Assembly (NCBI GenBank): GCA_025403435.1
Contig: CM046341.1
Coordinates: 5,155,462-5,219,461, forward strand
DNA: 64,000 nt
Source: Artocarpus heterophyllus
Lineage: Eukaryota > Streptophyta > Magnoliopsida > Rosales > Moraceae
Direction of reading: 5' to 3'
In this document: positions 54,288-64,000 of the stretch, in pieces
Position numbering within the stretch: position 1 is the stretch's first letter
Layout: the number at the start of each line of letters is the position of its first letter
Translations under genes and position numbers: made by a program
Notes under the pieces: model-generated
The model's input: only the letters and a program-made list of their open reading frames with translations
Told to the model about the DNA's origin: nothing
Databases searched by the model: none

Positions 54288-57200
54288 ATGCAAGACCTCA
54301 TCGGATCGGTTCGCCGGTCGCTGGTGTTCCGAACCTCAGCCCAGGGCGGCGGCGCAGGTGGCGACGATGGTGGCGGTGGCTTTGGTGGATTTGTTGAGAA
54401 GATAGGTTCCAGTATTCGCAAATCGCGAATCGGACTGTTCTCGAAGCCTCCGTCGCTCCGGGCGCTTCCTCCTCCTCATCCGATGTTGCCGCCGGCGAAG
54501 GAGCAGAAGAAGGACGAGTCGCCGCCGATCCGGTGGCGGAAGGGGGAGTTGATTGGAAGCGGCGCCTTCGGTCGGGTCTACATGGGGATGAACCTCGACT
54601 CCGGAGAGCTTCTCGCCGTGAAACAGGTTTTGTTTTCTGTGATTTTTTGTAATTTCTCTCTCCAAAGTAGGTTTTTCCTTTTTAATGCGAGTTCAATTTT
54701 TTCATTTTGGGACTTTTTTTTTGAACTTGCAGGTGCTGATTGCTGCGAATAATGCTTCAAAGGAGAAAACACAGGTATAAATTTTAGTTGAAAGTACGTA
54801 AATTTTCTTTCTTTTGAACTTAATTTTTAGTAGCATTAGCGGTTTTGCTTAATTGTGACCGTTTGTGACTAAAATTTGTTAACTCAAAGTACAGAAAGTG
54901 ATAACTCTACGACTTTTCTTGCTTTTAGGCTTAAATGCTTTGAAGGAAAAGGGTTTAGGCGAGCTTCTGAACTGAATTTTATCCGATTGAACTGTATTTT
55001 AGTTAGTTGAACTAGTAGCAATGCACCAGTTTGGACTTGACAATATGGGATTTTTTTGGTTGAAAAATGTATCTCGTGAAAATAGGCACATATTCGAGAG
55101 CTGGAGGAAGAAGTGAAGCTTCTGAAGAATCTTTCACATCCAAATATAGTTGTGAGTACATTAAAACTATTTCCTTGTTTTGTGGAAGTGATGGTGGTTG
55201 CTTATTTTCTAATAGTTCCAACGTTTGATTTGCAGAGGTACTTGGGAACTGCTAGGGAGGACGAATCGTTAAATATCTTATTGGAATTTGTTCCAGGCGG
55301 TTCTATATCATCTTTGTTAGGGAAATTTGGATCCTTTCCCGAGTCTGTAAGTCGTTTGATTGATGTTTTCTGAATAATAGACTACCTATTGATTGGAAAT
55401 GTGGGTACAGAATTTTGAACTTGTTCACCAAACAGGTCATAAGAATGTATACGAAACAGTTACTATTGGGTCTTGAGTACCTTCACAAGAATGGAATTAT
55501 GCACAGGGATATCAAGGTAACTATTCCTTCTCCTGTTCAAACTCTTACATAGAGGAAAAATAGACATTTCTCTGAATTAATAATCGACGCATTCATATAG
55601 GGTGCAAACATCCTTGTTGATAATAAAGGTTGCATTAGACTTGCGGACTTCGGAGCATCCAAGAAAGTTGTTGAGCTGGTATGATCATTTGAGTTTAATT
55701 GACACTGGATTTGTAAAATTTCATACACAGCAGTCAGTAAGCTTTTATTTGTTGATACAGGCCACTATAAATGGTGCTAAGTCAATGAAGGGTACTCCAT
55801 ATTGGATGGCTCCTGAAGTTATCGTCCAAACTGGGCATAGCTTGTAAGGAACAATTTTCACCTTTAAACTTGCAATAACAACATTAACGCAGTTTTTTTC
55901 CCCTGACATAGATTAGGACGATTCATTATTATTGAAATGATAGAAATACCAAGATCAGTGAACAACCAAACAAGGAAAGAAGATAAAATAACGTAATTTA
56001 TGAACAGAACTACCATTATTTTTCATTGGTAACTATATGCTACAAAAAAAGAAACATATTTGTACTCCCTTGTTCTGAATGTCATTTCCATATGTGTGTG
56101 CTGAATTTTGGACTATCAATAGTCCTTTCTCCATGTTAGAGAACAAAGTACGGTTATATTTCAACTCTCTTTAATTTTGGCTTTGGAATTTATGAGCTTT
56201 GAAATGTTTTAGCTCGGCCGATATATGGAGTGTTGGATGTACTGTGATTGAGATGGCTACAGGCGAGCCTCCATGGAGCCAGCAGTACCAAGAGGTGAAC
56301 ATTTTGAGTTTTCTTTCTTTTGACTGATGCATAGCATGCCTAGAATTGTAAGCTTATTTTTCTACCACAAAGGATTTATTCTCAGAATTGATGTTTCTTT
56401 CAGGTTGCAGCTCTCTTTCACGTTGGAACAACAAGATCTCATCCGCCGATTCCTGAGCATCTCTCTGCTGAGGCCAAGGATTTTCTGCTAAAATGTTTGC
56501 ATGAGTATGATAACGATTTCCTCACATTGTTCTCACCCCTTTATTTTGCAAGTCCTAGACCCAGCAACATGCTTATTTTATCTTTTTAGAGTCTGTTAGA
56601 TGTGCTACATAAAGAACCTATAATTTATTTTTATTTTAGTTATCTTCTCTTACTCAATTATGTTTTACAAATCGAATTTAGTAAAAGAGATAATTCTTAT
56701 GCATAAAAATGTGGTGACAGGGAACCAGACTTCAGGCCAGCTGCATCAGAGTTGTTGCAGGTAAACCAAACTGTAGATTTAATAAACTAAATATACAGCT
56801 TCAGACACATAGAATGATAAAATTTATGCATACACCACATCCTATTTCATTTTATCAAGTCCATATTTGCAAAGGTCACTTGGCTTCACAAAAGTTATGC
56901 ATACAATGCATCTTATTTCATTTTCTCAAGTGAATATTTGCAAAGGTGACTTACTAGATTTTCATTAATTAATAATACTTGGTGGTAATTCGTCTACACT
57001 TCACTTTTCTAGTGTTTGCACATCATATCTTAGTTTTATACTGCACCATTAATTTTTGCTGGTTATGTGCAGCATCCATTTGTCACCAGAGAGTATCAGG
57101 AATCTCATCCAGTATTTCGCACATCAATTTTGGTCAGTACAATTGCTTTGAAGAATTAGTCTTTTTAGTTTAGTGTTCTATCTTTTCACTACATTTTCTT

Positions 57201-58961
57201 CTCCTGCTAACTCTACTCATACCAGGAATCTGGAAACGTGATGGCAACACCTCGTACAAATCTAACGAACTCGTGAGTGTTTAACTTTGTTGGCGTCCTT
57301 ATTGGTTTATTTGCAACTTGACTCTTGAAAATTTGAAATTGTTTATGATGCAGCATAAACTCCTCGATCAGAAGGTCAACCTCCGCAGGCTTGAAAGATA
57401 TTTTTGACGTTGGTAGTTTGAGATGCTCAACTGTATATCCCGAGAATCTTTCAGGAGTAGGACCGCACTGGGCACAAACCAATTCTGATGATGAAATGTG
57501 TCAGATTGATGATAAGGATGATCTTGTGGTTAGTTCATTAGTAAAGTTCACATCTGCCTTGGACTCAAATGATTTGACCAAGGTTGGCACTCTCTCTCTC
57601 TCTCTCTCTCAAAATACATTTAGATGTGTACCACTAACTCACACATCAATGGGTGGGTTTGTTGTTTTGACCAGAGTTTTAATCCTACGTGTGAACCAAC
57701 TGATGATTGGCCATATAAGTTTAGCAAAAGTTTGGAGTTGGATGGGATTGGAATGAACTCATCTCCTGGTCAAACAGTTCAAGTTTCTAATTGCAGCCCT
57801 GGAGTATCTGGTAAGGAGAACGACTTCGAATTTTTTGGCGTCACATCTGCAGCTGAGGATGATGATGAAGTGACAGAGTCAAAAATTAGAGCCTTTTCGG
57901 ATGAAAAGGTGCCCTTAATGTTTTTTCTTATCTTGACAATACTGTGTTTTTTTGAAAGTCATATATTATGTAACATAATGTTTTTACTCTATGACATTGC
58001 CAGGCATTGGACTTGAAGAAGCTGCAGACGCCCCTTGAGCAGTTCTATAATAGCACAATGAATTCTGCTGGTCATCCAACTGCAGTAGGAACTCCGGATG
58101 GTGAAAATGTCCCAAGTAATCCAAATTTACCTCCAAAAAGCAAGTCACCTAGTCGGTTAGCCAGTAGAAGAATCTCTACTATGATTGGTGCAGCCAAGAC
58201 TTCCGGCCCTGGTACCAAGAGCCATACAAAAGAAGCATTAAATGCTAGCGGTGTACATGTTCGAGCTTTGCAAGAAATCCAGCCATCTCAGCTAAGTGAT
58301 TGGAAAGATCTTGATGCCCAGGATGGATCATTTAGTCGAAGGTTCATTCTCGTGCTTTTGGTGCTTTACATCAGCTTATGCTTCCCTACCAAATTTTTTA
58401 TCCTGTTCAGTAATCGTAACATCTCTAAAATGGTTTTACTTGCAGCACAAGCTGCTTGGAGAGGGAAAGGAAGTGGACTGAAGAGCTAGTTGAAGAGCTT
58501 GAGAGGACGCGAGGTAATTTTTTATTTCTTAGTCCTAGTCGCCTGGATTTAACTTGTTCTGTTTGTTTAGCTAATTTAATTACATATGATAACAAGAACA
58601 AGGCTTGTGTCTCAGTGATCTTTTTCATTATCTAATGGATTTCTCAATTTTAATACTCCCATCTGTAAGAAATATTTCAATTTCAATAATGTTTCTATCT
58701 AACAAAACACCTTGTTTTGCCATTCCAAAAAAAAACAAAAAAGGCCAAAATCCTTCCTTTTAGTTTTTCGTTACTCCTTTGCACTAACATGATTTTATCT
58801 CGGTTAATTTTGGACAAAAATTGTGTGGTTTAGTATTGACTTTGATGAACTCATGTTGCACAGAGATGATGCGTCAGGCGGGGGCAGGAGCCAAGACATC
58901 ATCTCCAAAGGATCCTATTCTAATTCGACAGAGGTCACGGATTGCGTTCCCTGGAAAATGA
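54288..58961 (+). CDS. ANP1: MAP kinase kinase kinase, NPK1/ANP type
   Basis: A MAPKKK of the NPK1/ANP family, which acts with a kinesin activator at the phragmoplast in cytokinesis and in stress signalling. Seventeen exons: 54288-54626, 54733-54774, 55086-55151, 55236-55346, 55436-55516, 55601-55678, 55761-55843, 56213-56294, 56404-56504, 56721-56760, 57073-57132, 57226-57272, 57354-57582, 57675-57908, 58004-58341, 58446-58513 and 58864-58961. They give 698 residues (tobacco NPK1 about 690). Kinase marks are GSGAFG at 90-95, Lys112, HRDIK at 209-213, DFG at 229-231 and GTPYWMAPE at 250-258. The C-terminal [19 protein letters not shown] is the charged coiled coil that in NPK1 binds the kinesin. 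A Gly-rich linker lies near residues 20-35. The frame is complete. The exact paralogue (ANP1, 2 or 3) is uncertain. Confidence 0.94.
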
Positions 58962-61900
58962 AACTGTATGTACCTCAATTGTATTTATGTCAGTTTTTCA
59001 TACGTAAATAAGTTGTAGCTTTTCCGTTGAGGGAGTGATCATCATCGCGTATGCATTCCTTTTGGTGAGAATGGTGTCCTATAGTTAAAAAATGGTCACC
59101 TTGTCATACCTGCATGAATAGCAGGCTATGGAACCTCCCACACCACTGTATTTTTTGTATTGTTTTTGTTTCAATTCTCTTTCTTCCATATAAAGTCTGT
59201 ATGTTATTGCCGGACATGAATTATGAGGTACTTGAGTTCGTGTGAATCATATATAATATAGAACAATGTTGCATATATAGGTTCCAGCAAACATCCTTTT
59301 TCTCCTTTCCTGTTGCTTTTGACTTTTGAGCCCCTCCCATTTCGAGATTCCTCTCTCTTTTATGCTATGTTTGTAACCGAGAATGCCAAACATTAATCTT
59401 TTTAAAGTAAGATGGATTCTTTAGTGGAAAACTTAAAACCAAATAATGATGTAATGTAAAAGTAGATGAATTTTACTTTTGTCATTATTTATAAAAGTAA
59501 AATAACTAAGTAGATGAATAACATAGTAATGGTAAAAATGTATCATTTTATTTCCTTCTTATCTACCAACCAATTTAAAAGAAAGCTACGATCTTTTCTA
59601 TCATTTCAATTTTTTATCCATAATTTTTTTTAGTTCTTTCGACCAAACAGAGTGTTAAAGTAATTTTACCTTGCTTATCAACACTTATGATTTTTTTATG
59701 TTTGGCAATACAGTTAAACTACAAAATATGATTCTAACTAACTTTTAATTCAAATTTTATAAAAGAAAAAAATATAGCAAAAGTTAATTGGAATAACAAA
59801 ATATAATTTCAACTTTCTTCCTAAACATTTATCACTGGTTTAAAACCAGTTATAGTTTAGCACCGACAAATCATGACAGTTGATCTAGACTACTCAAATT
59901 TAGCTTCTTTTTATTTTCACTTTTAATTTTTAGCGTTTGTATAAGAGATGATATTATAATGAACATCATGAATGCACACATGTTAAAATTATGTTAAATT
60001 TTATAAAATATATATGGCTTGGCTCTTTTGTCTCCCTTATTTTACCCATTCACTTATATTTTATTTTAATGATGTGTTGTTATTAAACTACTTTTTTCAT
60101 GACGTGCATCATTTTTCTTTGCTTAAATAAACATGGAGAAGAAAAAAATCACACCGTTTCAAATAATCTTTTTATTTCCAAACCAATGGAATGATTGATG
60201 GCATCATGCATTATGCTTTGATAAAAAGGTGTGACACCATTTTTGGAGTGGTGCAACAAAAGCATCACATACAGATTTTTTGTCCCTAGAGGACCATTGG
60301 ATACCAGTGCTTCCCTTTTCTTTTTTTTTGAATTTTTGACATGGGGTTAAATGACACAATTCATCATCTCATGAATATGTCTACATTTGATATCATTTTC
60401 CCCTTCTTTTTAGAATATTTTCAAACCACTTTCCATACCACTTGGAAAGCCCCAAAGGGCTAATCATTGTGGGTTTTAACTTTTATCCATCTATCATATG
60501 CGTGGCCTTAACAACAACCCCTATCTCTGCAACAAAATGGATATCGATTCATAGCCCATTCAGAAAAATAATCCCCTCTTTCCATTTCTTGGTAGTCAAT
60601 TGCTACGTTTCAATTTGCCAAGATTTTCAATTTGCTTTATAGGAAGAGCAAGGTGTTTTAGTTATTATATTAAGATTTTAATAGTTTAATTTGTGATTAT
60701 TTATGTTAAAAATTTGAAGCATGCGATATAGAATTACTTTTAGTTTTAGATTAAACCGTTAAAAAGTTAATCTAACGGCTAAAACACTTACACTTTATTG
60801 GTAGAGTAAAATTGGCTTCTCCGTCCTAAAAATTTCTTTCATATTTACTGTTTATGCTTCTTGAATCAGAAACATTTCACGCTTGAACCAGAAACATGCC
60901 ATACAATCTGCACAGAAAAATGGGTGAAACTTTTTATTTTGTTTTATTTTATGTTATTTTTGTGTGTTTCTTTGAAGTCAAAGAAGAACGAATTTGGTGA
61001 GGAATGATTAATGTGGGTAATAGAGAAACATGAGCCGTTTTTAAGTCGCCCTAATGTTGGCTTATGAGCCGCCTCTAAATAATCCCCTGTGTTCCCTAAT
61101 TCATATGCACAACGGAGCATGGAACAGATGTTACCATGAGTTTCTCATGAGAAAAGATCACCAAAAACTGTGAAAGTCGTTTTTGTTCCCTCGGGACAAA
61201 AAAGAAAAAAGAAAAAAAAGAGAGTTCATTGAATTACGAGCAAAATTTAACAAGCTTGGTTGGTGAGGTCAAAAATTACAAAAGCTAATAACTTTATGTT
61301 GTTCTCCAAATTTTTTTTTTTCTTTTAATTTTTCCAAATATATGAACATAATATGAGGCTGAAAGTTCACTGGAACACAAGAAAGAGCGTCTGAAGAAAA
61401 GGGAAATTTTTTTGAATTAGGGGATGAATTTTTTGAATGATTGGAAGGGACAACAAGGCATGAAAAGATGTTTGTGTGGGATGAGGTGGACGGTTTCTTT
61501 TTCTCTCCTTGTTTTTTCTTTCTTTTTTTTTTTTTTTTTTTGGTAGTAAAAGTGGAACTTTTCTAACGTGAAAGACCTGGATTCTGGGAGATCAACAAGA
61601 TGATGGTACAGAGGAAAAAACCAAAAATATCAATGAATTAAGAAGCCAAAGAAAATAAAAAAGAAAAGAAAGAAAAGAAAAGAAAAGAGCTACATGAAAA
61701 AGATGAAAAGTAATGGGACATAAAATCTATTTCGGTGATGGATTTTGCACTCAGGATGTTGTTGCCAAATATCTTTCACTGATTAACTTGTCTGAAGACC
61801 AAGTAAAAGAGAAGATGAATTTATTTTTCACATGCCATCAACTTTCTTAAAAAAGGAAAAGCCATGCTAATTGCTTCATCTGTCAAAATTTCATTGGAAC

Positions 61901-63526
61901 ATTTGATATTGCATGAACCTAACTTAATTGCCATAACATGCATGGTGGCCAAATAATGATTAGATTTGCTAAAAAAATAAAAACAAAAATAAAAATTCAA
62001 AGGACTATAGTGAAAGGAGAGAGAAAATCTCAAAAGAATTTTGACCATTCTTTTATTTGAGACTGTTGATGAATTGAAATTTGTGTGACAAATCAATTAG
62101 AAATATAATATAAGTGGCCCGTCCTCTTTGATCAAGAGAATATTTCATGATATCTTTGAATATTCTCCAATTTGTAGGTGAGGGTAGGTATCTTTCTATC
62201 CTCTCTACCTCTCACCCTCTTAAAGAATCTCTCTCACAAATCTCAAATCATTTAATTGCATCAAGCAGGGCCTTTTCTTGTATTTCCCATCACGTTTTCC
62301 ATTTTGAAAGAGAGATCACAATCTTTGCTAAGTAATCTGTTTCATGTCTTTCTGAGCTGACACCATGAAAATTAAAGAGGAAAAAAATGTAAAAGCATGT
62401 AAAATGGAAAAACACAAAAAAGAAAAAAGAAAACAAAACAAAAAGAATTAGGATAAGCACAAAGAATTCTAGTGGTTGTGATTGAAAAACTATATATCCT
62501 TTTAACAATATTGGAAAGCCTTTTTATTCCTTCAGATGCAAGTATATCTTATAAGACGTTACAAAATATAACGTCATGATTTTAAGTTACTCCACATATA
62601 TATACATAATTTGAGCCTCGACCCATTTATTTTTAAGATTGGAATTTAATGAAAAGGACAATGGTATAGACGATGGACAACGTTGAAAAGATTCAAATCT
62701 TTATACGTGGTGAAGAACAAAACTCAAAACCCACGTAAGATTAAGAATTTTGTCAATATCATATGCAAACCACACAAAATATGAGAATTTGATCTTCAAG
62801 TTTGTACAATGAGGTTGAGAATGAATGTGTTCCTTGTGTATTATGTTTGTAAACGTGTGTCCGTGTATCTCATTAACTTGGAATAATAAAAATAATATTA
62901 TTGTTTCAATATCTTGTGTGTCTCTTAGGTGTCACTTTTACACATTCTTATCCATTTGCATGGGAAAATGTTTAAATATATATGGAGAGAAAAGAGGCTC
63001 TCAAATTTTGAATATGCAAGTACTTTTCTGAGAGAGTTGTTAGTTAATATGTACAACATATATACTTTTTTTTAATATATATATATATATATTTTTTCCT
63101 TTTTCTCTCTTTTGATAATTGTGAAAATATGGTAAAGGAAATACAGCTAGCTATGGGATCTTGCATGGGGAAAAATTTTCTCAGTCAGAATTTATAAAAT
63201 TGTTTGTTTCTTAAGAGGGCCCACTTGTTTTATCCATAACCAATTAAGATGAATATTTAGTCAATTTTTGCTACTTTGTCGTTTTGGTTATGGTTTTATC
63301 AGTGTCCCAAGGTGGATATGGTGGTGGTGGGGGTGAAGATAACTTTTGGCCTCTGTGACAAAAGTGGCTCCTTTTGTTGGTGACGCCATATCCGGCTAGA
63401 CCCACCAATTAAGAGTGTGGGAACTTTCTGCTTCTCCTTTCTGTCTTTCTCTCTCTCCACCAATTAATTACTTTTTGCTTAAAACAAATTTGATTACAAT
63501 GTTTAATTAGTGCTTGACCTGCATGG

Positions 63527-63587
<61 letters not shown>

Positions 63588-64000
63588 GTTGATGCTTGAT
63601 TAATAATCCACTCCCATACAGTGTGGAAAATATTCTCTCATGCACAAAACTTTGTCATTATTGCTAGATAACGAGTTTGGTAGGTGGCTAGATATACATA
63701 TGCATAGATTAATATGTAAATATAGACATATATTTTAGATTACATGAATTTTATGCAGTAATTATAAACATTATCTGGTCATAATTTTAGTACGCCACTC
63801 TACCATAAAGTGCCAAATTCGAATCCTTCCACTCTAATTTTCTCTTTAATAAAAGCATACTAGTTATGTAAATAAAACAAGTTACTTAGCATGGTTGATC
63901 CTCTTTGCATATAAAGTACTTGACGTTAGCACTAATAATGAAAAAGCAAAGCGCTTTCATGAGAAAATATTCAATCTTCCAATATCCAATTCAAACCAAG
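58962..64000. other. MAPKKK 3' flank and AT-rich intergenic DNA
   Basis: The first 250 bases are probably 3' UTR. The rest lacks any multi-exon coding signal. Short open frames here sit in AT- or A-rich sequence. A CT then TA compound microsatellite lies at 63523-63588. An A-rich stretch at 61645-61690 and T tracts near 61510-61545 are simple sequence. Confidence 0.6.
63523..63588. repeat. Compound (CT)n(TA)n microsatellite
   Basis: About 20 CT dinucleotides followed directly by about 12 TA dinucleotides. Likely length-variable between individuals. Confidence 0.93.

Noticed and set aside
54191..54772. Minus-strand and alternative frames over the MAPKKK first exon
   Set aside because: GC-rich shadow frames without splice logic or recognised domains.
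63780..63840. Possible tRNA-like B-box near AAATTCGAATCC
   Set aside because: No matching A-box, acceptor stem or cloverleaf could be formed around it.

Overview
The window is nuclear DNA from a flowering plant, most likely a eudicot. It is AT-rich with long intergenic stretches, GT-AG introns with T-rich tracts, A/T microsatellites, MITE-like repeats and retroelement remnants. The gene families are plant-specific. I cannot name the species.

Seven protein-coding loci could be assembled exon by exon. Left to right: a 3-ketodihydrosphingosine reductase (TSC10 type, +, 7204-8635); mitochondrial peroxiredoxin IIF (+, 11885-14054); a RING-H2 E3 ubiquitin ligase of the RHF1A type (-, 28800-31279); a broken copy of the chloroplast DEAD-box helicase RH58 (+, 33583-36676); the large subunit of ADP-glucose pyrophosphorylase, APL1 type (-, 36912-44156, 15 exons); a small GPI-anchored protein of the At3g06035/At5g19250 type with a duplicated terminal exon (+, 47591-50602); and an NPK1/ANP-type MAP kinase kinase kinase (+, 54288-58961, 17 exons). 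The first 265 bases may be the tail of one further gene.

The block from about 14.6 to 26.4 kb is gene-poor. It holds two diverged copies of a roughly 4 kb segment with copia-like features and decayed coding sequence of unknown identity. Between the copies lies a fragment of an MPK6-type MAP kinase first exon, split by a 2.1 kb solo LTR with a perfect 5-bp target duplication. The LTR carries eight copies of a 10-bp near-palindrome spaced about 20-26 bp apart. A decayed relative of the same element, with the same spacing, sits in intron 6 of the APL1 gene.

The genes do not form a pathway cluster. They are ordinary housekeeping and signalling genes: sphingolipid synthesis, mitochondrial peroxide removal, protein turnover, starch synthesis and cytokinesis signalling. 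The observations most worth following are the duplicated terminal exon of the GPI-protein gene, the apparent loss of RH58, the phased palindrome array in the LTR family, and a MITE-like insertion present in only one of the two segmental copies.
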